From Knoxdaviesia capensis (lineage: Eukaryota > Ascomycota > Sordariomycetes > Microascales > Gondwanamycetaceae), in the NCBI GenBank assembly GCA_001510575.1, contig LNGK01000006.1, positions 1,235,565 through 1,299,564 on the forward strand: DNA of 64,000 nt, read 5' to 3'. The notes beneath the pieces were generated by a model. It saw only the letters and a program-made list of their open reading frames with translations. It did no database searches and was not told where the DNA came from. The position numbers and the translations under genes were made by a program. Below are positions 28,902 to 38,773 of this stretch, one piece after another. Positions within the stretch are counted from its first letter, which is position 1; each line of letters begins with the position of its first letter.

Positions 28902-29525
28902 AAAACTAAGCTATGTGTCTGGTAGGCGGATACTACTACCTAGTTCTCTATTACCTAGCTCCATTCTTCTTAACCCGACAAGGGATCGATCCTAAAATCT
29001 TTACCGGATACCTGACTTGACTTTCTTCTCTGGCTAGCCTCCGTTGTGGTCTTTTCGCTGACCTGACTCTTGCTGAATGGGAACCGGGAGCGACCTGTGC
29101 TTTTTGGTGAAAGGGGGGTGTGTGGTCTCTCACTCTCCCCCTCGACTGTTCACTTCCACACCCCCTCTTCTTCAACTCTTCTTCTGATGTTGGATTCAGT
29201 CTTACATATGAATACTGTATATGAATCCACTTCACCCAACCTTCTTCCCTCTATCTTACACCCACTCCTTCCTTCCTTCCATATACGATCTTTTATATAC
29301 TGTACACTTTCATCTCTTCTTCCTCTCTCAACTTCACTTCACACCTTCTTCTTCCCTCTCTTCCTCCATCTTCATCTTCTCTTCTTTCCCATCTCACAAC
29401 TTCAACCACACTCACTCCGTCGAACCGTTAGTACCTTCTTCGACCAGAATCAACCATCCGGATACGTCCTTCAACTACCAACTACCACCATCACCCCGTC
29501 TTCTTCACCTTCACATCTTCCCGCA

Positions 29526-30857
29526 ATGGCTCACTCGGCAATGGCCGTGAACATGGCCACTGATCTTTCAGACAATCTTTTCGATGATCTCTCCCGCCAA
29601 ATAGCTGCCGTGCAGGCTTCCCGGAAACCGTCGCGAGCCGCCAACTCGCAACGTCCCGTGTCCGGACTTCGCATCTCCAAGCCCGCCAGTGCCAGCAACA
29701 GCCCGCGCTCAGCAGTGCCCATGGGCCGCCGGATGACCATGATGAACGACGGATACTCTGCTCCCCAACTGCGGAGGCAACAGCTTGCCATCGATGCTCA
29801 GCGTCTGCAACAATTTCAAGCCCAGCAGCACCAGCAGATGCTGATGGCGCTGTCGGCCTCGTCGGCATCTTCGACTTCGACCTCGTCCGCCGTGTCTCCT
29901 CTGCCCCAGTCTTTCCACCAGCCTCAAGTACCCGCTGCTGCGTACTCCTCCGCCCCGAGATCTGCCCGGCCTGTCAGCTGGCATCCGTCGTCGGCCCAGA
30001 TGGTTGCTCAGTTCCAGTTCTTCCAGCAACAACAAAACCTCATGTATGAGCAGCAACGCCTCCAGCAGCAACAACAGGAGCAGTTTTCCATGCTGTATGC
30101 CGACCCCGACGCCTACCTGAACTACCCCCAGGTCTCGCCCGTCCCCACCACCTACTCGTGCAGCAACTCGCCCTCCGTCACCTTCTCGCCGCTGGCGGTT
30201 CCTTACTCCGACTTCAACAACCCCCAGTACATGCCTCTGGACTCGTGGTCGTTGGTTGATGCTAGCCTGCCGCCCACCTACATGTCGCCTGCTGTCGAGA
30301 GCACCACCGATGCCGCTCCCGAGGACTTCTTCCCTCTATTCCCGAACACCTCGGCCCCGTCCACCGCCGCCCCCACCTCCGCATCGAGCGACTCGGAAAT
30401 GGCTTCGTCCATGGCTCCCTGGTCCGACTCGTTCGCCGCTGCCGGCTTCAACATGACTGCCCCGCCGACGCCTGAAGCTCTCCCCGAGATGCAGCCCGCC
30501 TGCACCAGCGTCCCCGCCGAGGAGGCGTTGCTGTTCGAGGCGCTGGACGAGCCTGAGGAGGAGGGCGAGGTGCTGGTTGGCATGGGCCTGTACGACCTGC
30601 CCGACAAGACCTCGCAGCCGGACCTGCACCTGGACAACTACCGTTCGTCGGTGTCGCTACTGGGCTCGTCGTACCGCCCCGCCACCGCCGGCCCTGGCAA
30701 GGGCCTGATGCTGGAACAGAGCTTCGAACCGCCTGTTGATGCCGATGGCGAGGACGACGACGAGGAGGACGAGGCCGTAGCTGATGCCGAGGATGACGAT
30801 ATCACCTCGGTCCAGCCTCTCCCCGTTCAGATGCCCGCTGGCACCAACTGGATCTAA
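29526..30857 (+). CDS. Gln/Ser/Pro-rich conserved fungal protein, function unknown
   Basis: A single-exon gene of 443 residues. The frame stays open back to 29070, but that part reads as CT-rich leader (Ser/Leu/Phe/His), so I take the ATG at 29526 (MAHSAMAV), which follows a typical pyrimidine-rich fungal leader. The order is: a short region with LSDNLFDDLSRQ; a Ser/Arg/Pro stretch; Gln-rich blocks around residues 95-110 and 160-185; a long Ser/Thr/Pro/Ala region with several PPT-type motifs; then a more ordered C-terminal part with VGMGLYDLPDK, LDNYRSSVSLLGSS and GKGLMLEQSFEPP. An acidic run of D and E lies near residues 400-425. I recall the GMGLYD / GSS-R / GKGL-LE-EPP block as recurring in unnamed Pezizomycotina proteins, but I cannot name the family. 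There is no DNA-binding domain, signal peptide or membrane segment. Composition suggests a nuclear or signalling scaffold, which is inference only. The 29-kb gene-free upstream region is unusual. Confidence 0.85.
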   Translation: MAHSAMAVNMATDLSDNLFDDLSRQIAAVQASRKPSRAANSQRPVSGLRISKPASASNSPRSAVPMGRRMTMMNDGYSAPQLRRQQLAIDAQRLQQFQAQQHQQMLMALSASSASSTSTSSAVSPLPQSFHQPQVPAAAYSSAPRSARPVSWHPSSAQMVAQFQFFQQQQNLMYEQQRLQQQQQEQFSMLYADPDAYLNYPQVSPVPTTYSCSNSPSVTFSPLAVPYSDFNNPQYMPLDSWSLVDASLPPTYMSPAVESTTDAAPEDFFPLFPNTSAPSTAAPTSASSDSEMASSMAPWSDSFAAAGFNMTAPPTPEALPEMQPACTSVPAEEALLFEALDEPEEEGEVLVGMGLYDLPDKTSQPDLHLDNYRSSVSLLGSSYRPATAGPGKGLMLEQSFEPPVDADGEDDDEEDEAVADAEDDDITSVQPLPVQMPAGTNWI

Positions 30858-33549
30858 ACCTCTTGACCACCTCTTTTCCTTCTCTTCTTTGCGGTCAAAT
30901 CACACATCTTGACCCCTTCTCCATCATTTCACCCATATTCATTTGTATTACTTTTTTTGCTTTTTTTCTGGCCTGGTTTGCAAAGCGTGGGATTTTCACT
31001 TCGGTTTCTGGGATTACATGGTATTATTTAGAAAGGTTCCAAGAAAGCAAAAGAAGCAAACAAAAGGAGCTCAGCAAGCTTTCTTTTTTCTTCTTGCCCT
31101 TCCCTTTAACTGGGGACTGGGTAGACTCCTTAAATGGAGATTTGTCTGTTTTATTCTTTTCTTTTCGGCCTTTCCTGTTTTGTCTTTTTCTTGGGAACCA
31201 ATCTTTTTTTTTTTTTGGGAAGGGGAATACGGTGTTCACATGTTTTAGGGAAATGGGGCTTTCATCTTCCATAGAATCTTGCTTTTTTTGCTTCATCCCC
31301 CCCCATGAGTGGGATTTCTTGGGAACTTGGGACTGTGTATCAAGGGATTTTCCTTTGACCCTGGGAATTAGGGGGTTAAATGGAAACTCAAAGCCTTTCT
31401 TTTCCTTTCCTTCCCACCTTGGGAACGGAAGGCAAATTTCCTTTTCTTTTTTTTCTTTTTTATGACTTGGATAAGAATTATACCCATTTTTATGACCCCT
31501 TTCTTCATTTTCTTTTCCTTTTTAGATAGCTTGGAAGAAATATCACAAAACCTTATACGTGGGGCCTGGGCTACGTGCTTGGGGGTTTATTTCCGTGTTC
31601 CTGAAACCATCTTTGCTTTACTGGACTTGCCGTGACTTGTGTGTGTGTGTGTGTGTGTGTGTTCTGGAGCCGGGAGGGATCTGGGACATTTTAACAGCCC
31701 ACACACGTACATGCTTGGGAGGTCATGTGCCGACTTGAGGCCGACGGCTTAAGTCGTGTGTGTCTTTGCTTGCGTGGAGTGTGTTTTGTCTTGGAGGACG
31801 GGCTTGAGGAATGGGGACCACTTTGCTCTCAGCCAAGCACGTCGCCGCCCCATCGGCATGCTCGGATCTCAGACAAGACGAAGCGAACGACAAAAGGGGG
31901 GGGGGAAGAGGGAAACACGGCAGCTGGAGAGACAGGATTCTTGAGTCCTGCTGCTGCCCTTCCTCTTGGAAGCGGGACAAGGCGCCGCGGTGCCGAGAGA
32001 TAAAAAAGGGTGTGTTGGAATGAACGAACCTGTGGGCGCCCCCCCCGTTGTTCCCTGTCGCTGTCGCTGGTTGCCGGTTCCGCCGTGTTGCGTGTGAGGG
32101 CGCCGGAGAGAAGAGGGCAGGAGAGACAGCTGGCCGGCGGGCGAAGGGGGAGTTCGGTACGGACGGGGGCAGAGATAGGCCAGGCAGACGCGGCGTAAAA
32201 GGGGGAGGAGGGATTGATGGGTGATGGGCGGACGGGGCCAGGATCGACGGATTGGAGGCCGGCGTTGTTTGTTGTCCTAGTACTTGGTTTTTGGGAGAGG
32301 GGGTTGTCTTTTCCGGGTGTTGAAGGATGAGAGAGAAGCTAATTTGGGGAACACGGTAAAACAGTGACCCAGAACAACAACGAAATTCAAAAATTAGTTA
32401 AAAAAGAAGAGAGAATACGAGAAAGAAGAAAAGTAAACGAACAAGAAAAGGGGGAACACGAAGTCGAAGTTGATCGTGAACGGGATGTCGTTGAAAAAGA
32501 TGCCAGGCCACGTGATCAGCCCAAGATTAGCGAGAGGGGGGATTTTGGTTCCCCGCTGTTGTTGGGGTCTTATCGATAAAGTCCCCGTTGGTGCCTGAGG
32601 GACCCTGGGTCTGGAACACACCCTCAAATGCAGAATTACCGTGCATGGGCTGCCAACTGCATCTGCTGTTGACGTCTGATATCGTTCGGCAAGGGCGTCC
32701 GGATTGAGGACTGCTTTGGGATGCTTCATGATTCAATTCGCCTCTTTCTAGCTCGTTGGGCCGGGACGCAGGCCGAGACTCGACGATGTGATGCGGCGGC
32801 AAGGCAGAAATGTGCTCATACACTACGGAGTTGGGTTTCTTCCTCTTTTTTTTCGCTAGATTACTCAAAGAAAACCGACGTTGGCCGGTCTCAACCACGG
32901 ATGATAGGGCGAATGCTGCACGCGGAGGAGCTTGTCCAATTCGCTGACCAATTTTTTTTTTCCCTTTCGGATCCCGATTGTGGAGATGTCTGCCTACGAG
33001 CAGCTCCGCATCGTCGCGCGCATCTTTGCGTCTCGGCGCAGTTTTGGCGCCGCCACGCTGTTTGTGCGACGGGATCAGGCAGGCAGAGAGGCTCTCTCAC
33101 CGCTCTTCTTCTAATGGACCAAGCTTCTTGACTTGGGAGAAAACCGTAGGTGTATGTGCCCGGGGCTAAATGCTTTCTTCCCATGTACCTAGTCATGTAG
33201 AGAGCCGAGATCTGTTTGAGTGAGAGAGGACTGAAACGTCACACGCATCCCCCATGCTCCTTTCCCTGGAAAAAACTGCCAAGAATCATGTCCGTGGTTT
33301 AGGCAACAGCAGCCATTTCTCTGATATCTTGCAGGGCCGGCGTGGTGTGCTATGTCTGGAAGCATTGGAAAAGGATATGGGCTGAATTTGTATAAAGACG
33401 ACGGGTATCTCGCATGGGATAGGGAAAGAAAAGGAGGAAAGTCGATTCGGAGGCTCTCATCCATCATCGCATCTCATCCCCCTTTTTAATCTCACTTTAT
33501 ATCTCCTTATATCCACCCAATTACGTGGTGCCCCCAATCTGAGTTAGCT
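30858..33549. other. Intergenic region, T-rich then GC-richer, no gene seen
   Basis: Immediately downstream of the Gln-rich gene the plus strand is T-rich to about 31560 (probable 3' untranslated sequence). A (GT)12 tract follows at 31639-31662. From 31720 to 33480 the sequence is of mixed composition. Open frames of up to 136 codons near 32720-33130 have no recognisable motif and lack intron/exon support. I annotate no gene. Confidence 0.6.
31639..31662. repeat. (GT)12 microsatellite
   Basis: Twelve uninterrupted GT units in the 3' flank of the Gln-rich gene. Confidence 0.9.
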
Positions 33550-35439
33550 ATGCCGAAAGCGGGTCGGAAACCTTCCGTCGGGGACATGACGGACAAGATC
33601 TCAAAGGAACTTGGTTCCTTTATTGAGAGTCGGTCGGCGACCTTCACATGTGGAGGATCGATTCCTATTGCAAATGTAAGATTCTTCTTTCCCGTCCTGA
33701 GGCACTGTCCTCACCTCAGTCTGTCTGTCTCCTGGAGTGACATCTGGTGTGATACTGACGTCCTCATTTCGTGGATGAATAGAAGGCTCTTACGGACTCC
33801 CAGCAGCCCACGGGGTCTGCCTCAGAGGATCCAGAACCCCCATCGCAGCATCCCGGCTCCCAGGACGCCGACAAGTCTAAGAACCAGTCCAAGAACGCAC
33901 CAGAAGATGAACAGGAAGAAGAGGAATCTGAGGATGAGCTTCTGACATCACCCCCCGTGACAATCCGGTGGGACTCGCCCACCACGCCTGGAAAGATCTC
34001 CAAAGTCACCTTTCCTATCACTGGAGACGGAGACCAAGGGGAGGACCAGCTGCTGACGCAGCTTGTGCAGGATTGCCAGCCGGCGTCGTTCGGGTACATG
34101 AAAAAACACGTGCTGGATGAGAAGTACCGCAAGGCTGTCAAGATGGACCGGGCCGCGTTCTCGTCTGACTTTTGCCCCTATGAGCTTGGCATCATCGATA
34201 CTATTGCCCAGGCACTGCTTCCGAACTCGTCGAAGACGGTCGTGACTAGCGGAATCCGAGCGGAGTTGTACAAGCTCAATGTTCGTGTGCCACTTTCTGA
34301 CTCTCCTTTTACCGAGTTGAACTCTAAGGATTGCTGACTTCATGCCCCGCCCCCCTCTCTAGATCTACTCTGCTCCGTCGGGCTTCTTCAAGCCTCATGT
34401 CGACACGCCGCGCTCCGAGCAACAATTTGGGTCGCTGGTGGTCAGCTTCCCCTGTCGCCATGAAGGCGGCCAGCTGGTTGTGCGCCACGCCAAGCATGAA
34501 CTCACGTACGACTGGAGCACGTCGTCGCCGAAGAACGACTGCATCAACTGGGCAGCCTTTTACAGTGACTGCGAACATGAAGTGAAAGAGACGACTCAGG
34601 GGCACCGAGTCACTCTGACCTACAACCTGTACTACGCTCCGGGGGCGGGAGACCTGGCTAAAAATGCCCCGGCCATGGACGTGGAGAGCCAGCCGCTGTA
34701 CCAGAAGGTCGCAGATGTGCTGGCCAAGCCCGAATTTATGCCCAATGGCGGATATATGGGAGTGTACTGCCACCACGCGTACGCCTATAGCACGCAGCAG
34801 GGAGCGGCCAAGCTGCCCTGTGTGCTGAAGGGGGTTGACATGGCCGTGTTCTCGGTGTTCCACGCCCAGGGGCTGGATGTCAGCGTGCGGCCGATCCTGC
34901 TTGAAGACTGGGTGGCTGAAAAGTGGGGATTTTACGACGACGAGTCGGAGTCAGTGGAGGCGAAGCGCAACACGCGGGTGGGACTGCATGCGGGCAATCC
35001 GGTGGTGAGCGAGATCGGAGGGTACGACGGGTATGAGATGGAGGAAGTCTTCAGCTACTGGCCGCATGAACGGGTCGACGTGAAATGGTTGGCGGAGCCG
35101 ATCTCCAAGTCGCTGAGGGAACTGAGCTTTGTGCATCTGACAGTAAGTCCGCTGACCGCCCCCCCCCCCCCTTTTTTTTCTTTTCGGTTTATCGGTCTTC
35201 GAAATGCTAATGTGCTTCATCTATAGTATGGTAACGAACCCGGAGTTAGCTCCTACTACTCCTGTGCTGCCTTGCTCATCTGGGTTCCTCCTGCCAACAA
35301 GCGTCCCCAAGTTATCAAGACTGAGGGACAGTCTGAGGCTCAGGCTAAGGAGAAAAAGGGGGAAAAGGGGGAAGATCACGGACAAGAGAAGAAGCCTGAC
35401 CGAACCCCAGGAAAGTCTGAACCTATCCAAAGCGAGTGA
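33550..35439 (+). pseudogene. 2OG-Fe(II) oxygenase-like gene with apparent one-base frameshift
   Basis: Exons 33550-33675, 33783-34280, 34364-35142 and 35227-35439, about 538 residues. Introns 1 and 3 have GTAAGA/GTAAGT donors and intron 2 has GTTCGT; CTGAC-like branch sites precede acceptors 1 and 2. The middle carries the double-stranded beta-helix signature: ELYKLN then FFKPHVDTPR (first Fe ligand His and Asp), FGSLVVSFPCRHEGGQL, and CEHEV...GHRVTLTYN (distal His and 2-oxoglutarate-binding Arg). A Glu/Asp/Ser-rich segment lies N-terminal and a Lys/Glu tail C-terminal. Known relatives are prolyl-4-hydroxylase-like fungal proteins; the substrate is unknown. Exon 3 opens as IYSAPS, the expected continuation, but at 34379-34383 one G is missing and the frame shifts before FFKPHVD. 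An alternative donor at 34285 (GTGTGC) keeps the frame but turns this block into HLLCSVG. It may be a sequencing error, a recent null allele, or unusual splicing. Confidence 0.7.
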
Positions 35440-35984
35440 AGTGATCGTGATCTCGGATTCATGATTGCAGCTCTTGATATCTAGGTACTTCTTGACTCAT
35501 GTGTTCATATCCAAAATTCAACTTCAAAATTCTATCTCTATTTATACCTTACGCTCAAGATCTGAGTGATTGGGGTATCTGATAAGCTTGAATAATTCCA
35601 AAATAGGTAAATACACATCGTGATCCTAATCAATTATACTCACAAATATGATGACTGGTACGTACCTTGGTTGTTCCTGTCAATATTAGGCGTACACGAT
35701 CCAGGTTGGGAAGGAACGTCTATTATTCACGTGAAATAGCAATTATCATTTTTTTGATTTACGCTGTGCAATTTGATCAATTTCGATGCTGTTTAACGGG
35801 AGTGATTGTCGTCCTTCTGCTCTGGAAAATTTTCGTATTTAAGCAGCTCTAACCTCTCTTCCACCGTTCTCAAACCTTCTTCTTCTTTCACCTCAGCGAC
35901 TCACTTCAATCGTTTTCAACTCTCAACTTCTCCAACTTCTCAACCTTCCTACCCCTTTTCCATTACCTTCAACTTCAATTCATC
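35440..35984. other. Intergenic region and CT-rich leader of the acidic-protein gene
   Basis: AT-rich to about 35830 with no gene. The last 130 bases are pyrimidine-rich with repeated TTCTTC and CAACTTC words, the usual leader of strongly expressed filamentous fungal genes. Confidence 0.6.
35837..35844 (+). promoter_or_regulatory. TATA-like element of the acidic-protein gene
   Basis: TATTTAAG lies about 148 bp before the ATG at 35985 and just before the onset of the CT-rich leader, a usual position for a core promoter with a leader of roughly 110 bases. Confidence 0.45.
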
Positions 35985-36642
35985 ATGTCTGGCAACACCA
36001 TGCAGTAAGTTATTAACTCTTCATCATATATGTTCATTGATTCATTGATTCATATATGTTCATTGATTCATTGATCCATCATCGATTCATCATTGATTCA
36101 ATGATTCTTTTCATTTTTGATTTTTCATCATTGTTCTCATCAGCTCTGAGCATGGTCATTTATTCTAACACATGCTTTCTTCTCCAACTATTAGGGATAT
36201 CTTCACCACCACCAAGATGGCTGAGGCCAACGAGGAGGCTATTGCCAAGCAGGACTTTGCTAACACCCAGGGTGTTGCTGAGACCGATGCTGGCAACGCC
36301 GTCACCGATGACGCTGGTGCCCACGAGGGCACTGAGGTCACCGACGCCACCGATGCCTCGGATATCATTGATCTTGATGCTCCTCAGGCTGAGGGCGTCA
36401 CTGGTGCTGCCACTGAGGCTGCGGCCAACAAGGTCGATGACTCCGAGGAGCTCGTCCTCATGGATGTTCCCGCTGAGGGCGGTGGCGTCCGCCTCAACAC
36501 CACCTCTGAGCAGGCTGGTGCTGACGACCAGGCTGGTGATGCTAACACCGAGGAGCCCGTTGCTCCTGTTGACTCGGCTGAGGCTGAGGACAGCGGTGAT
36601 GATGTCCCTGCCTCCACTGAGGCTGTGACCAAGAACGCTTAA
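35985..36642 (+). CDS. Small acidic Ala/Asp/Glu-rich protein, unknown function
   Basis: Two exons: 35985-36004 and 36195-36642, giving 155 residues. Without splicing the frame stops at codon 8 (ATG CAG TAA). The donor GTAAGT at 36005 and acceptor TTAG ending at 36194 restore it (MSGNTMQ-DIFTTTKMAEANEE). The 190-bp intron is long for this window and contains a 26-bp tandem duplication. The product is very acidic and low in complexity, rich in A, D, E, T and V, with an IIDLDAP motif and a short LVLMDVPAEGG stretch. There is no signal peptide, membrane helix or known domain, so it is likely intrinsically disordered. The TATA-like element, CT-rich leader, regular GCC/GCT/GAG/GAC codons and an AATAAA at 36711 suggest a well-expressed gene. 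I do not recognise a family. Confidence 0.8.
36025..36076. repeat. 26-bp tandem duplication inside an intron
   Basis: Two adjacent copies of a 26-bp unit beginning CATATATGTTCATTG, with one mismatch at the end of the second copy. Further GATTCAT words continue to about 36110. It lies wholly within the single intron of the acidic-protein gene. Confidence 0.85.
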
Positions 36643-36710
36643 GTATTCGGAATACCTTAAGCCTTCGAGCATCACACATGCTCACCCTTCTCTAGTCTTA
36701 GAGTACTCAA

Positions 36711-36716
36711 AATAAA
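36711..36716 (+). terminator. AATAAA polyadenylation-type signal
   Basis: AATAAA lies 69 bases after the stop of the acidic-protein gene. Spacing and strand fit cleavage and polyadenylation of that mRNA. Confidence 0.45.
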
Positions 36717-36905
36717 AGTAGTTTAGTTTTAAAGTGCCTGTGCCAATTGTGTGACTGTATTCTTGCTTGCCTACCACCACCACCCATGACTGTAGACTTA
36801 CTAGGTATGTATTGAAGACCTAACCTCTTCTGTAGAGCTACCTCTTTGATGAAGTATGCTTCCCACTCATCTTTTGATTTCCAAAGCCGTGATAGTTTTA
36901 GGGGC

Positions 36906-36944
36906 TTAGGGTTAAGGCCAGGGTGATGTCTAGGGTTAGGGTAG
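36906..36944. promoter_or_regulatory. Telomere-like TTAGGG elements upstream of LAS1
   Basis: TTAGGGTTAAGG at 36906-36917 and TAGGGTTAGGGTAG at 36931-36944 give three TAGGGTT-type units 210-250 bp before the LAS1 ATG. In fungi such teloboxes are known binding sites for Myb/telobox proteins of the Tbf1/Teb1/Tay1 type in promoters of ribosome-related genes; their action here is inferred. Confidence 0.5.
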
Positions 36945-37155
36945 CCCCTTTGTGATAAAATTCTCACCTTTTAACTTTAACTTCAGCCTGCCGAATAATT
37001 TTAACTTGTTTGTCCACGCAGAGTCATGTTTTCATCTATACAACTAGATCTCCACCCAAGACAAGCCAATAAACTAACATTTTTCTTCCTGTTAAACTCC
37101 ACTCAACTCACAGAAGCTATAAACCCAAAACTTGATACCAAATATATTAGAAATC

Positions 37156-38358
37156 ATGGTCCAGTACATCGTCACACCCTGGCGAGACCGCAGTGAGCTG
37201 CTGGATGTGCGACGACGATTCTACCCGGATGAAACTAACGGAGCGTCCAACACGGAACAAACGAGCGACGGTGCAGAATCCGACGATCATGATGCGGGAA
37301 CAGATGGGGCTGGCGATGGCCAATCTGCGACGGCAGCGGCCGCGATCAGCAAACGGCAAAGGCTTCTGCGACGACAACGGCGACGGCAGCACGAGGCGGT
37401 CGCGCGCGTGGCGATGTGGATGCAGCGCGGCGGGTGTCCGCATGTGGTTGAGTCGACGGCTTTGCTCACCGCTGCGGTGCTCACTGATGTCGAGGTCGGT
37501 GCGCATGGTGCCGCGGGGTATGCGGTGCGGGCCGCGTATGCAGCCGCGTTTAGTCGGTAAGTACTACATCTTCCTCTCTGGCTGGTCTCCTTTGCACATC
37601 ATTTCTTTGACGTTTGCGGGTCTACGGAACTCGACTAACGGTGCAACCCCCCTCCCCCCTCCCCTCCCGGCAGATTCGTTACCGGGCTGCTCGACGGCCA
37701 GCAGGACAAGCAGCGCAAGATGAGCATGTTCTCGGTGGCGAAGACCATTGGGCTGCCGGCTACGTTCGTCGAGCTGCGGCACCAGGCCACGCACGAGGAG
37801 CTGCCGCCGCTGGCACGGCTGCGCAGCGGTGCACGGGCGGCGTTGACGTGGATATGGGAGTACTACTGGGTGCGTCTTCCCGAGGCGGGACCAGCGCCGC
37901 GGCCGGTGTCCAGCGAGAAGAAACACGGGGGGGAATCCACGGGCTCCCAGGCTGGCGCTAGCGAGCTGATGGCGCTGGTGCAGGTATATCTGGGCGGTTC
38001 GGCATCTGGCGGGGTCGCGGAGGCAGCCGAGCAGCGTTCGCGCATCGGGGAGGCAGCGCGGCGGCAGGCTCCGGGCCCGGCGGCTGTGGAGGTGGTCGGA
38101 GCGGCGATTGTGTGTGTGGGCGAGGCTTCGCGGTCGGCGACGGAGAGTGCAGTGCTCCTGCGGGCGCTGCGGCTGGCGAACGAACTGAAGGCGGTTCAGA
38201 AGGAGCTGCAGGCCGCTGCACACGAGACGGGTGGGGAGGACGAGGCGGGGCGGGATACCGGGGAGGAGATGGAGGTCGATGAGGATGGGCCGGCGATGGG
38301 GTGGAGCGAGTATTCTGGAACTTGGAAACCGCGGCCGATTGGAGTCGTGGAAGGATGA
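37156..38358 (+). CDS. LAS1-like pre-rRNA (ITS2) endoribonuclease, HEPN family
   Basis: Exons 37156-37556 and 37674-38358 (intron 117 bp, GTAAGT donor, GACTAAC branch, CAG acceptor), 361 residues. Las1 with the kinase Grc3 cleaves ITS2 of 27S pre-rRNA in the nucleus. The N-terminus VQYIVTPWRDRSELLDVRRRFYP is the usual Las1 opening. RHQATH at residues 169-174 is the HEPN catalytic R-x4-H motif, followed by EELPPL as in the family. An acidic, then very Arg-rich insertion (residues 28-80) interrupts the first helices and is probably disordered. The C-terminal region is Ala-rich with an acidic patch (EEMEVDEDGP) and a terminal WKPRPIGVV that resembles the Grc3-contacting tail of known Las1 proteins. 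I start at the ATG because the open frame upstream has only a TTG. Teloboxes upstream fit a ribosome-biogenesis gene. Confidence 0.9.
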
Positions 38359-38392
38359 GATGGGACGCTTGTTCGGGATACACGAGAGATCA

Positions 38393-38440
38393 TAGGGTTG
38401 CGCTAGGGTTACAGAGTCATTGGGGTTAGTGGACCCTAAA
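38393..38440. promoter_or_regulatory. Telomere-like elements between LAS1 and glyoxalase II
   Basis: TAGGGTTG (38393), CTAGGGTTA (38403), GGGGTTAG (38422) and ACCCTAAA (38433, opposite orientation) lie within 48 bp, just after the LAS1 stop and about 335-380 bp before the glyoxalase II ATG. Confidence 0.45.
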
Positions 38441-38773
38441 GACGCCTGGATATGCATGAATGCGGAGTTAGCGTACCATTTTTTTTGGGTCTGGCCAATG
38501 GCGAAGCTCGAGATTCGGCTTTTGCGGGGAGATGCGTGCACCGAGGGCGGAAGCTAGAAAATGACATCGCAATTATCGGCACCTTTGAAACCAGCCAGAG
38601 GCAGCAGCTGTCGGAGCAAGCAGGAAAAAAAGTGACGCCGATTTCCGAATTACAAATCCGTTCTGCTTTTCTTCTCTTCTCAGCTCCGGTTTGTGCGCAT
38701 CATCTTCTCGTTTTTCAGCAGACAGTTTCTGTTTATCTCCCGAGACGCGATTTATCTATTTTCTGTTCTCTGC

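Larger units (their letters stand above)
1..29525. other. Gene desert of about 29 kb with dense simple repeats
   Basis: I find no supportable gene here. Open frames reach about 250 codons, but their translations are low-complexity (runs of S, P, R, H, T), overlap on both strands, carry no recognisable motif and do not join through convincing introns into a conserved protein. The stretch contains many CA/GT, GAT/GAG, CAT, GCGT, GGA and GCTG microsatellites, poly-A/T and poly-C/G runs, and many TACAGTA/TACTGTA palindromic words. Scattered telomere-like AACCCTA words occur near 718-739, 12431-12490, 16155-16163 and 18923-18936. The last 2 kb become strongly pyrimidine-rich, as expected for a fungal leader of the gene at 29526. 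Base composition is not AT-rich, so it does not look like a RIP-silenced transposon bed. It may be a large regulatory region or carry non-coding transcripts; neither is shown by the sequence alone. Confidence 0.6.

Noticed and set aside
29070..29525. N-terminal extension of the Gln-rich protein frame
   Set aside because: It reads as Ser/Leu/Phe/His from CT-rich leader DNA; the coding character starts at 29526.
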